NCBI RefSeq assembly: GCF_001907695.1
Contig: NZ_KV880643.1
Coordinates: 79,872 to 143,871, forward strand
Reading direction: 5' to 3'
DNA length: 64,000 nt
DNA from: Thalassospira sp. TSL5-1
GTDB lineage: Bacteria > Pseudomonadota > Alphaproteobacteria > Rhodospirillales > Thalassospiraceae
Shown: one piece after another, positions 16,691 through 26,337 of the stretch
Layout: the number at the start of each line of letters is the position of its first letter
Numbering within the stretch: position 1 is the stretch's first letter
Program-made: the position numbers and the translations under genes
Notes under the pieces: model-generated
Databases searched by the model: none
Seen by the model: the letters and a program-made list of their open reading frames with translations, nothing else
What the model was told of the DNA's origin: nothing

Positions 16691-18337
16691 TTACTCCGCC
16701 GCCACCGTTTTGCCGTCGCGTTCCAGCATTTCGCCCTGTTTGCGTTTGGCAAGGATGTCGCGGGCCTTGGCATATTGCGGGTCGTGCCAGAAGATCAGGC
16801 AGCCATTGCAGCCCCGGCCACAACAGCCTTGTGTTCCCACGCGCGGGGTGCGGAAGGTGCGGTCTTTCTGGCGTTCATCAAGGGCGTCCTGCAGGGCGTC
16901 GCGTTTGGCGTCGTACCGTGCCGGGTTGCCTTTACCCATTTCAATTTTATGGCCTTCCTGGTCCAGCTTCATGCGTTCCCATTCGTCCGGCGTTAAGGCC
17001 TTTTCCTTGCGGATGATGGTCAGCGGCGGGAAGGCGGTGCGCAGATAGTCCGGGTCTTCCTGCTCTAACAGTGAAAACGGAATACGGACCATTGGTTTGG
17101 CCCCGGCATGCACGGCTTCGCCAACCTTGCCACTATTGGCATCGATAAATTCATACATGCGGATGAAAATGGTTTTACGGCCCTTGGGCGGGACAATTTC
17201 CAAAACGTCGCCAGCCAGCAGGCGGTTTTTGACCGACACGATAAAGGCATCGTCTTCCACCCGTTCGATCAGCCCGGCAAACTCCCAGTCCGAAACGTTG
17301 CTGGAGCTGTCATAGCCATGCGCATAATTGGTCAGCCGTCCTTCATGGAAGGCCAGGGTATAGCCCCGGTTGGGGATGGTTGCCAGTTCCTTCATATAGG
17401 GTTCTGCCGACCAGTTTTCGGGGTCTTCGTACCAGTCATCTATCGCCATGCGATAAGCGCGTGCGACCAGCCCGGCATAGTACGGGCTTTTGCCGCGGCC
17501 TTCTACCTTCAGGCTATCGACACCGATTTTAAGGTAGTCTTCCAGTTTCGGCATGATGCAGAGGTCACGCGAATTGAGGATGTAAGATCCGCGTTCATCC
17601 TCCTGAATTTCCATCAGTTCGCCGGGGCGCATTTCTTCTTCCAGGAAGAAATCAAACAGTTCCATATTTTCTTCGGTCAGGTTCAGTTCCTTGACCGTGC
17701 CATCTTTCAGCTTCATATGGACCTTGTATTTCCAGCGGCAGCTATTGGCACACGCCCCCTGGTTGGCCCCGCGTTCTGCCATGAAGTTTGATAGCAGGCA
17801 GCGGCCGGAATAGGTCATGCACATGGAACCATGCACAAAGGCTTCGATTTTGATGTCCTGGCATTTTTCGCGAATTTCGGTCAGTTCCTCGTAGGAAACC
17901 TCGCGGCCCAGCACCACCAGCTTGGCACCAATGCTTTGCCAGAATTTGACGGACTGCCACGAACAGACATTGGCCTGGGTGGAGACATGTAACGGAATTT
18001 CAGGGGCCTGTTCGCGCACAAACATGAAAACGCCGGGGTCAGCGACAATCAGTCCGTCCGGCTTTACCTTGCGCACGGTTTCAACATATTCCGGCAGTTT
18101 GGAAATGTCCTTGTTGTGCGAAAACAGGTTCAATGTCAGGTAAACCCGCACCCCATGCTGATGGGCAAATTCAATGCCTTCCACCACATCATCCAGCGAC
18201 ATCTGGCTTTTGACCCGCAGTGATAAATCAGGCGTGCCCATATAAACGGCATCCGCGCCATACAGCACGGCAATTTTAAGCTTTTCCAAAGAGCCAGCAG
18301 GCATCAACAATTCGGAACGGCGCGATTGATCACTCAT
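16691..18337 (-). CDS. Peptidase U32 family protein (YegQ/TrhP or RlhA-like RNA hydroxylation factor)
   Basis: 548 aa. The opening MPAGSLEKLKIAVLYGADAVYMG and the central GRCLLSNFMAERGANQGACANSCRWKY are hallmarks of U32 proteins. In E. coli the characterised members (TrhP/YegQ, RlhA/YdcP) are needed for hydroxylation of tRNA uridine or 23S rRNA cytidine, not proteolysis. It is longer than YegQ. It ends with a Cys-rich tail (GCCGRGCNGCLIFW near residue 505) that could bind an iron-sulfur cluster or zinc. It stands alone between the orphan gene and the amidohydrolase. Family sure; which RNA it serves is not resolvable. Confidence 0.85.
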   Translation of the reverse strand: MSDQSRRSELLMPAGSLEKLKIAVLYGADAVYMGTPDLSLRVKSQMSLDDVVEGIEFAHQHGVRVYLTLNLFSHNKDISKLPEYVETVRKVKPDGLIVADPGVFMFVREQAPEIPLHVSTQANVCSWQSVKFWQSIGAKLVVLGREVSYEELTEIREKCQDIKIEAFVHGSMCMTYSGRCLLSNFMAERGANQGACANSCRWKYKVHMKLKDGTVKELNLTEENMELFDFFLEEEMRPGELMEIQEDERGSYILNSRDLCIMPKLEDYLKIGVDSLKVEGRGKSPYYAGLVARAYRMAIDDWYEDPENWSAEPYMKELATIPNRGYTLAFHEGRLTNYAHGYDSSSNVSDWEFAGLIERVEDDAFIVSVKNRLLAGDVLEIVPPKGRKTIFIRMYEFIDANSGKVGEAVHAGAKPMVRIPFSLLEQEDPDYLRTAFPPLTIIRKEKALTPDEWERMKLDQEGHKIEMGKGNPARYDAKRDALQDALDERQKDRTFRTPRVGTQGCCGRGCNGCLIFWHDPQYAKARDILAKRKQGEMLERDGKTVAAE

Positions 18338-18498
18338 ATCGTCGGGTCTTTATTTAGGGAATGCGGGAAATGTTCTCTCTCTTGCTGGCGGGTCATATCA
18401 TATTTACCAGCATTGATGCGCCCAAAATCGCATATTTCAGGCATTCTGCAAAGGCCTGGCTTTGCAGGGCGGCAATGCGCAACGATAAACCTGTGTTT

Positions 18499-19737
18499 TT
18501 ATCCCGCCAGTTTCGAGCAGAATTGCGCCAGATTTTGCAAATAGGTCGCCAGTACCTGTGCCGCGATGTCGGCATCTTCGGCGGTGATGGCTTCATCGGG
18601 ATGATGGCTTAACCCGTCCTTGCAGCGGACAAACAACATGCCAATGTCGCATAAATCGTGCATGGCCAGGCCATCATGCCCCGCCCCGCTAAACAGGCGC
18701 AGGGGGCGAATGTTGTGTTGGGTTATGGCGGCTTCCAGCCCGTTCATCATCCAGTCGGCACAGGGCACACCTTCTGCCTCGTAAGTTTGATCGGCATTAA
18801 TTGCTACTGCCCGGTTTTGCGCAATGCCGCCCAAAGCCGATAAAATGGCCCCACGCCCATTGACCCGCACGGCGCGTTCCGGTGCGCGGAGTTCAATTGT
18901 CAGGTCAACGCTATCGGGAATCACATTTACCGCGTTGGGCGATACTTCCAGCTTGCCGACCACACCAACCATGCCCTCGGTTTCGCGGCATACCTGGTTG
19001 ACCTTGTGAACAATATCGGCGGCTGCCAGCAGGGCATCCTGGCGGTGATCCATTGGGGTGGTTCCGGCGTGGCTGGCCTTGCCCTTGATGACCACGCGGT
19101 GGCGTTCAATCCCGGTTAAGGCAGTGACAATCCCGACGGGCAGGTTTCTTCCTTCCAGCACCGGGCCCTGTTCGATATGCACTTCCAGGAAGCCCAGTGT
19201 GTTTTTGCGCGACCGTTTCAGGCTGGGTATACTGTCGGGGGTGCAGCCAAAGTCCTGCAGGGCGGTGCGTACCGTAACACCATTATCATCCATGGCATCA
19301 AGGGCGGCTGGGTCAAATGTCCCCGCAAGGGCGCGGGAGCCGACAAGGGTGGATTGAAACCGCGTACCTTCCTCGTCACCAAAGGCGACAATTTCGATGC
19401 CAAAGGGCAGATCGATTTTGCGTTTATAAAGGTCCCCGACCACCGTGATTGGCAGGGCAACACCCAGCATGCCGTCATATTTGCCGCCCGACACAACCGT
19501 ATCCTGATGCGACCCCATGATCAGGGTCGGGGCGCCATTACGTGCTTTTTCATCGCGACCAACAATATTGCCGGTGGCATCCATTTCGGTTTCCAGCCCG
19601 GCCTGTTCCATCCACTCCTTAATCAGGATGGCGACCTGTTTGTGTTCGGCACTTAAAAACAGGCGGGTGACACCGGGGCCGGGTCGGGAAAATTGTGCGG
19701 CCTGTTCCAGGCGATCATAAACAAGTTGTCCCAGCAT
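18499..19737 (-). CDS. M20-family Zn-dependent amidohydrolase (allantoate amidohydrolase / N-carbamoyl amino acid hydrolase type)
   Basis: 412 aa, cytoplasmic binuclear metal hydrolase cleaving a carbamoyl or related amide. Metal-site motifs are GSHQDTVVSGGKYDG, GDEEGTRFQSTLVGSRALAG, EVHIEQGPVLEGRNL and the C-terminal SGAGHDGLAMHDL with GLSHHPDEAI. The ATG at 19737 has a GGAGG ribosome site. It follows the DUF1028 gene by 46 bases, and both diverge from the peptide-type ABC transporter. This arrangement suggests use of an N-substituted amino acid or ureido compound imported by that transporter. Allantoate is unlikely given no other purine genes. A second member of this family (33857-35134) sits in the pyrimidine locus. 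Confidence 0.85.
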   Translation of the reverse strand: MLGQLVYDRLEQAAQFSRPGPGVTRLFLSAEHKQVAILIKEWMEQAGLETEMDATGNIVGRDEKARNGAPTLIMGSHQDTVVSGGKYDGMLGVALPITVVGDLYKRKIDLPFGIEIVAFGDEEGTRFQSTLVGSRALAGTFDPAALDAMDDNGVTVRTALQDFGCTPDSIPSLKRSRKNTLGFLEVHIEQGPVLEGRNLPVGIVTALTGIERHRVVIKGKASHAGTTPMDHRQDALLAAADIVHKVNQVCRETEGMVGVVGKLEVSPNAVNVIPDSVDLTIELRAPERAVRVNGRGAILSALGGIAQNRAVAINADQTYEAEGVPCADWMMNGLEAAITQHNIRPLRLFSGAGHDGLAMHDLCDIGMLFVRCKDGLSHHPDEAITAEDADIAAQVLATYLQNLAQFCSKLAG

Positions 19738-19769
19738 GGGGCCTCCGAATAGCGGGGTGGAAAAATATA

Positions 19770-19789
19770 TTGATCAATGTTGATCAATG
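19770..19789. repeat. Perfect tandem TTGATCAATG x2
   Basis: Two adjacent copies of TTGATCAATG, each containing the palindrome TTGATCAA. They span the stop codon of the DUF1028 gene and the start of the gap before the M20 gene. May be chance or a small regulatory site. Confidence 0.5.
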
Positions 19790-20449
19790 CTGGTGTGGAT
19801 GGTCCGGTGTCGGCAAACGGACGAAGAAGGACTGGTAGTCGGATTGACGGGTCATGTCATACAGGCGTTTCAGCTCGGCAATCGGATGGGGATGGTCATC
19901 GACCCGCAGGTCAAGCGGGAGCTGATTGGGGGTCACAACCTGGATGGTGGCCGAACTGGTGCCGCGTTTATCCCCGCCTGCGTCAAAGGCGGCTTCCAGC
20001 GCATGCAGCAGAGCCAACGCAAAAGAACAGCCATTTTCAACGGCGTTCTCGAACCCTTGCTTCATGGCGGGGATGACGGTTTCGTTTGCCAGAATATTGC
20101 CGCCCGCAACCAGATTGTGCGTGATGATATGGTCATGATGGGGGCTGTTGGCCGACCCGGTCCAGGCCGCACCATTGCCATTGGCATCAAGCAACAGCAT
20201 TTGCCGATATGCGCGGCCCTCGTCGGCGTCGGTCAGGTTTTTCACCACGGACTCGGCATTTTCACCGGCTTGCAGGCGATTTAGCCCGTTAACGCCATAC
20301 CAGTAATTGGTGGAATAGCCCTGTGTGGCAATCGCGCCAACCCCGGCGCGCAAATGGGGAACAAAGCCGCCAACGGCAAGGTTGCCGGTGGCCGTTACCA
20401 GCCCGAGAGCCTTGGTTTTCGGGTCTTTTGCAATCAGCGAATAGGTCAT
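19784..20449 (-). CDS. DUF1028 family protein (Ntn-hydrolase-like fold)
   Basis: 221 aa with the family pattern: MTYSLIAKDPKTKALGLVTATGNLAVGG at the N-terminus, VGAIATQGYSTNYWYG, and HNLVAGGNILANETVI in the middle. The family resembles N-terminal-nucleophile hydrolases, and members often lie beside peptide-type transporters and amidases, but no activity is established that I can name. Here it is the first gene of a leftward pair with the M20 amidohydrolase, diverging from the ABC transporter. AGGAAAA precedes the ATG. A role in hydrolysing the imported N-acylated or peptide-like compound is inference from context. Confidence 0.85.
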   Translation of the reverse strand: MTYSLIAKDPKTKALGLVTATGNLAVGGFVPHLRAGVGAIATQGYSTNYWYGVNGLNRLQAGENAESVVKNLTDADEGRAYRQMLLLDANGNGAAWTGSANSPHHDHIITHNLVAGGNILANETVIPAMKQGFENAVENGCSFALALLHALEAAFDAGGDKRGTSSATIQVVTPNQLPLDLRVDDHPHPIAELKRLYDMTRQSDYQSFFVRLPTPDHPHQH

Positions 20450-20491
20450 TTTTCCTGCCAGGTCAGAAGGGCTGTTATGCGGGACGGCTAA

Positions 20492-20538
20492 ATTTATAAT
20501 GATAAATAATTGCCCGATGCCAATTTATCATTATAAAT
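20492..20538. promoter_or_regulatory. Twin operator in the divergent DUF1028 / ABC transporter promoter
   Basis: A 16-base element, ATTTATAATGATAAAT (20492-20507), recurs as its exact reverse complement at 20523-20538. Each copy is itself a half-palindrome (ATTTAT-4 bases-ATAAAT). The centre-to-centre distance is 31 bases, about three DNA turns, so two dimers would sit on the same face. The FadR-type GntR protein at 26338 is the likely ligand. An alternative reading as one long hairpin is possible. Confidence 0.65.
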
Positions 20539-20680
20539 AGACATTGCAACCGCAACAACCGGCAGGGCTGGCAACGGCCTTTGACGTGGAAACGTTCAAC
20601 GCAACAAAAAAGGGTTGTCACCGTAAGGTTCGGATCGTGATCCGGCCCAGATCGAGAGGCTTATGAGAAGGGAGGCTTGA

Positions 20681-22249
20681 ATGAAAAGCCTGTTTAAAGG
20701 GGCGCTGGTCGCAGCGGCCTTGACAGTTTCAGCATTTTCAGCCGGGACGGCTGATGCACAGACACCGCCGGGCGTTCTGCTGGTCGGGCAGATTGCCGAA
20801 CCCAAATCGCTTGACCCGGCCGCCGATACGGCGGTCAACGATTTCCGCATTCTGGTCAATATGTATGATGGGCTGGTGCGCTATAAGGATGGCACGCTTG
20901 AGGTCGAACCCGACCTTGCCAAAAGCTGGACCATTTCGGATGACGGCAAGGTTTATACCTTTAAACTGCGCGAGGGCGTGACCTTCCATGATGGCACGCC
21001 GTTTAACGCCGAGGCGGTAAAATACAATTTTGACCGCATGCTGGATGAAAAACACCCGCAGCATGATACCGGGCCGTTCCCGCTGGCGTTTTTCTTTAGC
21101 GCGATTGACAAAATTGACGTGGTGGATGACCTCACGGTCACATTCACCCTCAAGGAACCCTATGCGCCGTTCCTGTCCAACCTGGCCTATCCCACGGGGC
21201 TGATGGTTTCGCCCACGGCGGTCAAGAAATATGGCAAGGATTTTGGCCGTCATCCGGTGGGCACCGGCCCGTTTAAATTCGAGGAATGGGAAAGCAATTC
21301 CAAGGTCGTTGTCACCCGGAATGATGATTACTGGGATGGCGCCCCGAAACTGGATGCCGTTGTTTTTCGCCCGATTACCGATGCCAATACCCGCATTGCC
21401 GAACTGATGGCCGGTGGCATTGACCTGATGGTCGAGGTGCCGCCAGATAATTTGGGGCAGTTGGAATCTGATGCCAACTTTACGGTCTATCAGCAGGCCG
21501 GGCCGCATTTGTGGTTCCTGATCCTCAATACCAAGGATGGCCCGTTTAAGGACAAGCGTGTGCGCCAGGCGATCAATTACGCCATCAATAAAAAGGCGCT
21601 GGTGGATAACGTTTTGCAGGGCACGGCCGATATTGCCGCCGGGCCGACGCCGCCTGCCTTTGCCTGGGCCTATGACAAAAGCCTTCAGCCTTACCCCTAT
21701 GACGTTGAAAAGGCCAAAAAGCTGATTGATGAAGCCGGGGCATCGGGCAAGGAAGTGACCTTTTACGTGACCGAAGGCGGCTCGGGCATGCTGGACCCGA
21801 TCCCGATGGGCGCCGCGATCCAGGCTGATTTGGCGAAGGTTGGCCTGAAGGTCAAGATCGAAACCTATGAATGGAATACCTTCCTGGGCAAGGTTAATCC
21901 CGGGCTTGAGGGCAAGGCGGACATGGCCGAAATGGCCTGGATGACCAACGACCCCGATACATTGCCGTATCTGGCGCTGCGCACCGATGCCTGGCCCGAC
22001 AAGGGCGGCTTTAATTCCGGTTATTATTCCAACCCCAAAGTGGATGAATTGCTGGAAAAGGCCCGCACCTCAACCGATCAGAATGAACGGGCAAAGCTGT
22101 ATCGTGAAATGCAACAGATTGTGCATGACGATGCACCCTGGGCCTTTATTGCCAACTGGAAACAGAACGCCGTGACCAGTGCCGCGGTGAAGGGCTTCAA
22201 GCTGCAACCGTCCTTCTTCCTGCTGTTAAAGGATGTCAGCAAGGATTAG
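20681..22249 (+). CDS. ABC transporter substrate-binding protein, family 5 (peptide/opine/nickel type)
   Basis: Periplasmic receptor, 522 aa, with a clear signal peptide (MKSLFKGALVAAALTVSAF, cleavage after ADA). Family-5 landmarks are EPKSLDPAADTAVNDFRI, VYTFKLREGVTFHDGTPFNA, RHPVGTGPFKFEEW and FKDKRVRQAINYAINKKALV. AGGGAGG precedes the ATG. It heads the operon SBP - permease - permease/ATPase fusion - ATPase - GntR - M42 peptidase. The neighbouring amidohydrolase and peptidase suggest di- or tripeptides or N-modified amino acids as ligands. Family certain, ligand unknown. Confidence 0.93.
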   Translation: MKSLFKGALVAAALTVSAFSAGTADAQTPPGVLLVGQIAEPKSLDPAADTAVNDFRILVNMYDGLVRYKDGTLEVEPDLAKSWTISDDGKVYTFKLREGVTFHDGTPFNAEAVKYNFDRMLDEKHPQHDTGPFPLAFFFSAIDKIDVVDDLTVTFTLKEPYAPFLSNLAYPTGLMVSPTAVKKYGKDFGRHPVGTGPFKFEEWESNSKVVVTRNDDYWDGAPKLDAVVFRPITDANTRIAELMAGGIDLMVEVPPDNLGQLESDANFTVYQQAGPHLWFLILNTKDGPFKDKRVRQAINYAINKKALVDNVLQGTADIAAGPTPPAFAWAYDKSLQPYPYDVEKAKKLIDEAGASGKEVTFYVTEGGSGMLDPIPMGAAIQADLAKVGLKVKIETYEWNTFLGKVNPGLEGKADMAEMAWMTNDPDTLPYLALRTDAWPDKGGFNSGYYSNPKVDELLEKARTSTDQNERAKLYREMQQIVHDDAPWAFIANWKQNAVTSAAVKGFKLQPSFFLLLKDVSKD

Positions 22250-22292
22250 GCCTTTGGCTGTTGCTGGCCTGATGCGCCAGTTTGACCTTACG

Positions 22293-22329
22293 CCGGGTGC
22301 AAGTGAATACATTTGTTTGCACCTGGCAT
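22293..22329 (+). terminator. Hairpin between receptor and permease genes (partial terminator)
   Basis: GGTGCAA (from 22296) pairs with TTGCACC (to 22323), with extra pairing at its base, followed by CATTTTT. It fits an attenuating terminator giving more receptor than membrane protein, a common arrangement in such operons. Confidence 0.6.
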
Positions 22330-22360
22330 TTTTCCCGCACTCACACTGACGAGCCCTGTC

Positions 22361-23308
22361 ATGCACGTCTATATTTTGCGCCGACTGGTTTTGATGATTC
22401 CGGTTTTGCTGGGTCTGACCGTGATTGTCTTTTTGATCATGTCCCTTATTCCGGGTGATCCGGCCCTGGCGATTTTGGGGTCCTATGCGACGCCGGAAAA
22501 CATCGCCAAGTTACGGGCCGATCTTGGCCTCGATAAATCGCTGTTCAGTCAATACTGGATCTGGCTTTCCAATATGCTGCATGGCGATTTTGGCCGGTCT
22601 TATAGCCTGAACCGCCCGGTATTGGACGAGGTTTTGGAACGGTTTGGCGCGACGCTGATTTTGGCAGGGGCGTCGCTGATGTTATGTACGGTTTTTGGCC
22701 TTCTGACCGGCGTGGTTTCGGCGGTGCGGCAATATGGCTGGGCGGATAAAACCCTGACCTTTGTGGTGCTGATTGGCATTTCGATACCGTCATTCTGGCT
22801 GGGGCTGATGATGATGTTGCTGTTTGCCGTCAAATTGCGCTGGCTGCCAGTCAGTGGCATGTATGCGATTTATGGCGGTGGCGATTTGCCCGATTTGTTG
22901 CGTCATCTGATTATGCCTGCCGTGACGCTGGCGGTGGTGGCAACCGGGGTGATTGCGCGCCTGACCCGTTCCAACATGCTGGAAGTGTTGCGCCAGGATT
23001 ATATTCGCACCGCGCGCGCCAAGGGCCTGGATGAAAGACGGGTGATTTATCGCCATGCCTTTAAGGCCGCACTGGTTAATGTCATCCCGGTGATTGGCGT
23101 GCAGGCGGGCTTTGTGCTGGGCGGGGCGGTTTATATTGAAACCGTGTTTCAGTGGCCCGGTATTGGCCGCATGCTGGTTACGGCGATTGCGACCCGCGAT
23201 ATTTTGCTCGTACAGGGTGGCGTTGTGATTGTGGCGGCAAGTTATGTGCTGTTCAATCTGTTTGCCGATGTGTTGCAACACCTTATCGATCCGAGGGTCA
23301 AGGCATGA
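22361..23308 (+). CDS. Peptide-type ABC transporter permease, DppB-like
   Basis: 315 aa from the ATG at 22361. An upstream in-frame TTG lies inside the hairpin and adds no plausible sequence. It begins HVYILRRLVLMIPVLLGLTVIVF, the usual DppB first helix, and has about six hydrophobic segments. The EAA-type loop reads RQDYIRTARAKGLDERRVIYRHAFKAALVNVI. Its stop overlaps the next start as ATGA. One of two membrane halves of the importer. Confidence 0.93.
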   Translation: MHVYILRRLVLMIPVLLGLTVIVFLIMSLIPGDPALAILGSYATPENIAKLRADLGLDKSLFSQYWIWLSNMLHGDFGRSYSLNRPVLDEVLERFGATLILAGASLMLCTVFGLLTGVVSAVRQYGWADKTLTFVVLIGISIPSFWLGLMMMLLFAVKLRWLPVSGMYAIYGGGDLPDLLRHLIMPAVTLAVVATGVIARLTRSNMLEVLRQDYIRTARAKGLDERRVIYRHAFKAALVNVIPVIGVQAGFVLGGAVYIETVFQWPGIGRMLVTAIATRDILLVQGGVVIVAASYVLFNLFADVLQHLIDPRVKA

Positions 23309-25290
23309 GTAACCCGGCATCCTCAACCAATATGGCGGCAAAGCCGCGTAAACGTTCGGCACGGCCTTCGGCGTTCAAACTTCTGGCGCGGAACCATTTG
23401 GCCCTGATGGGGGCAGTAATTTTCGCCGGGGTGATCATTCTGGCGCTGATTACGCCGTGGTTGCCGCTGGTTAACCCCGATGTGACCGACCCGGCCAACC
23501 GCCTGTTACCGCCGTTAAGCGACGGGCATTTTCTCGGCACCGACCATTTGGGACGCGATTTGTTATCGCGCCTGTTATGGGGCACGCGGGTTAGCCTGGC
23601 GGTGGGGATTTCGGCATCGTTGTTTGCCGCGTTTTTCGGCTCTGCCATTGGTATTATTTCCGGCTATTTCGGCGGGCGTACCGATAATATCATGATGCGT
23701 GGCATCGATATGGTGATGGCGTTTCCCTATATTTTGCTGGCACTGGCGATTGTTGCGGCCCTGGGGCCGGGGCTGATGAATGCGCTTTATGCCATTGCCG
23801 TGGTCAATATACCGTTTTTTGCTCGTAACATTCGCGGGGTGACGGTGGGGATTGCGCATCGGGAATTTGTCGATGCTGCGCGTTTGTCGGGCAACGGGCA
23901 TATCCGTATTTTGCTGAGCGAGATTTTGCCGAATGTGATGCCGGTGATTGTGATTACCATGTCCACCACGGTGGGCTGGATGATTTTGGAAACGGCAGGG
24001 CTTAGCTTTTTGGGGCTGGGCGCACAACCCCCGCAGGCGGACCTTGGCTCGATGCTGGGCGAGGGGCGCAAGCTGATCACCACCGCGCTGCATTTATCGG
24101 CCATTCCTGGTGGCATGATCTTTTTACTGGTCATGAGCATCAATTTGCTGGGCGATGGTATTCGCGACATTTTGGACCCGCGTTTGAAATCGGGCGCGCT
24201 GGCCCGTCCGGCCCCGGTAACACGTATTGATCGCAGTACATGGGATGGCCCGGCAGTTGTGGGTTCGGTGCAGGCCAATGGTCAGCCGGATGCCAGAAGT
24301 GATGCCGACAAGGACGCCATTTTGTCGGTCGAGGATTTGCGCACCGAATTTGTCCTGGGCGATGATGTCTATAAGGCGGTTGGCGGGGTATCCTTCCATG
24401 TCGGGCGCAACGAATGTGTTGGCCTGGTGGGGGAATCCGGCTCTGGCAAATCTGTTACTGCATTGTCGCTGTTGGGGCTGGTGGCATCCCCACCCGGTAC
24501 CATTGCCGGGGGCCGGGTGATGCTGGCCGGGCGCGATGTGTTTGACATGCACGAACAGGAAATTCGCGCCATTCGTGGCGGGCGTGTGGCTTATGTGTTT
24601 CAGGACCCGCTTTCAACGCTGCATCCGTTATTTTCGGTCGGCGACCAGTTGGTCGAGGCGATCCGCGCCCATAATCGCGTCAGCTACAAGGAAGCCTGGC
24701 AAAAGGCGGTTGAACTTTTGCGCATGGTGCGCATTCCCAACCCGGAAAAACGGGCCGATAGTTACCCGCATCAATTATCGGGCGGGATGCGCCAGCGTGT
24801 AGGCATTGCCATGGCGCTGGCCAACGAACCCGAACTGATCATTGCCGATGAACCGACAACCGCCCTTGATGTGACGGTGCAGGCGCAAATTTTGAAACTG
24901 ATGAACAATTTGCGCGAACAGCATGGTACGTCGGTTTTGTTCATTACCCACGATTTTGGCGTGGTTTCGGAAATTTGCGACCGGGTTGCTGTGATGTATG
25001 CCGGGCAGATTGTCGAAATGGGCACAACGCAGCAGGTTTTGGAAAACCCGGCGCATCCCTATACCAAACGCCTGATCGATTGTGTGCCGCGTTTGGGCGA
25101 AGCCGCGCGCGAAATTGCCGCCATTCCGGGCCTGCCCCCGGCGGTCAATGATTTGCCGGTGGGCTGCGCCTTTGCTGATCGTTGTGACCGTGCGGCGGAT
25201 GCCTGCCGGGCCGGGGCCATTGACCTTGATCCTCTGGGTGACGGCCATGCCGTGCGTTGCATCAAACCGATGGAGGTTCGCCATGCCTGA
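23305..25290 (+). CDS. Fused ABC permease (DppC-like) and ATPase (DppD-like)
   Basis: 661 aa in one uninterrupted frame. Residues 1 to about 300 are a DppC-type permease ([59 protein letters not shown]). A linker of about 30 residues leads to a complete ATPase (about 330-661) with Walker [12 protein letters not shown], signature SGGMRQRVG, Walker [14 protein letters not shown] and a C-terminal oligopeptide-transporter Cys motif region ([14 protein letters not shown]). Start ATG overlaps the previous stop by four bases. Permease and ATPase are usually separate genes; no stop or shift is seen at the junction, so the fusion looks genuine. Confidence 0.92.
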   Translation: MSNPASSTNMAAKPRKRSARPSAFKLLARNHLALMGAVIFAGVIILALITPWLPLVNPDVTDPANRLLPPLSDGHFLGTDHLGRDLLSRLLWGTRVSLAVGISASLFAAFFGSAIGIISGYFGGRTDNIMMRGIDMVMAFPYILLALAIVAALGPGLMNALYAIAVVNIPFFARNIRGVTVGIAHREFVDAARLSGNGHIRILLSEILPNVMPVIVITMSTTVGWMILETAGLSFLGLGAQPPQADLGSMLGEGRKLITTALHLSAIPGGMIFLLVMSINLLGDGIRDILDPRLKSGALARPAPVTRIDRSTWDGPAVVGSVQANGQPDARSDADKDAILSVEDLRTEFVLGDDVYKAVGGVSFHVGRNECVGLVGESGSGKSVTALSLLGLVASPPGTIAGGRVMLAGRDVFDMHEQEIRAIRGGRVAYVFQDPLSTLHPLFSVGDQLVEAIRAHNRVSYKEAWQKAVELLRMVRIPNPEKRADSYPHQLSGGMRQRVGIAMALANEPELIIADEPTTALDVTVQAQILKLMNNLREQHGTSVLFITHDFGVVSEICDRVAVMYAGQIVEMGTTQQVLENPAHPYTKRLIDCVPRLGEAAREIAAIPGLPPAVNDLPVGCAFADRCDRAADACRAGAIDLDPLGDGHAVRCIKPMEVRHA

Positions 25291-26260
25291 TATTGTTTTG
25301 CAAACCCGTGATCTGGTGCGGGTGTTTGGTGGCGGGCGCACATTGTTTATGGGCAAAAAGCCATCGGTTTATGCCGTGCGCGGGGTGGATATTGCCGTGC
25401 GCAAGGGCGAGACGCTGGGTATTGTCGGGGAATCCGGCTGTGGCAAATCCACCCTGGCCCGCATGCTTGTGGGGCTGGACCGGCCCAGTGACGGCGATAT
25501 TCAGCTTTCGGGTGCGCAGTTGAATGATTTGCTAAGCCAGGATCGTCATGCCCTGTCGCGACGCATTCAATATGTGTTTCAGGACCCTATCAGTTCGCTT
25601 AACCCGCGTAAATTGATCCGCGAAACCTTAAGCGCGCCGTTGCGTTATTTGCGCAATCTGTCCGGCAAGGCGCTGGAGGACCGGTTAAAAGAGCTGATGG
25701 ATTGCGTGAATTTGCGCCCGGAATTCCTGGATCGTTATCCGCATGAATTTTCCGGCGGGCAGGCGCAGCGCATTGGTATTGCACGGGCCCTGGCAGCGGA
25801 GCCGGAAATTATCGTGCTTGATGAACCGGTATCGGCCCTGGATGTGTCGGTACAGGCGCAGGTTTTGAACCTGCTGGATGACTTAAAAGTGCGCTTTGGC
25901 CTGACCTATATTTTCATCAGCCATGATTTATCGGTGGTGGAGGCCGTAAGTGACCGGGTGGCGGTGATGTATTTTGGCCGGGTGGTGGAGCAGGCAGCGG
26001 GCAAGGCCCTGTTTGTGGACCCGCACCATCCCTATACCCGGTTGTTGCTCGATAGTGCGCCGGTGCCGGGCAAGCGTGGCTTGCAGGGCGAGGAAGCAAA
26101 CGCCGAACTGCCCGACCCGATGGCACCCCCGCCGGGTTGTGCCTTTGCCCCGCGCTGTCCATATGCGCAGGATGATTGTCGAAAAAATGTACCGGAAGCC
26201 GACTTTGGGTTGGATAATCATGCTACGGCCTGTTTTCACCCGTTGGGTGGGATGACATAA
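25283..26260 (+). CDS. Peptide-type ABC transporter ATPase, DppF-like
   Basis: 325 aa from the ATG at 25283, which has GGAGG before it and overlaps the end of the fusion gene by eight bases. Walker A GIVGESGCGKST, signature FSGGQAQRIG, Walker B EIIVLDEPVSALDVS, and the oligopeptide/dipeptide transporter C-terminal region with CAFAPRCPYAQDDC. It completes an importer of receptor, two membrane halves and two ATPase halves. Confidence 0.93.
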   Translation: MPDIVLQTRDLVRVFGGGRTLFMGKKPSVYAVRGVDIAVRKGETLGIVGESGCGKSTLARMLVGLDRPSDGDIQLSGAQLNDLLSQDRHALSRRIQYVFQDPISSLNPRKLIRETLSAPLRYLRNLSGKALEDRLKELMDCVNLRPEFLDRYPHEFSGGQAQRIGIARALAAEPEIIVLDEPVSALDVSVQAQVLNLLDDLKVRFGLTYIFISHDLSVVEAVSDRVAVMYFGRVVEQAAGKALFVDPHHPYTRLLLDSAPVPGKRGLQGEEANAELPDPMAPPPGCAFAPRCPYAQDDCRKNVPEADFGLDNHATACFHPLGGMT

Positions 26261-26337
26261 GACAGACCAATACTAAAATTGATTTGCCCGCACAGCAGGG
26301 CAGCATACAGGTCGCACTGGCGGCATATGGAGCGTGA

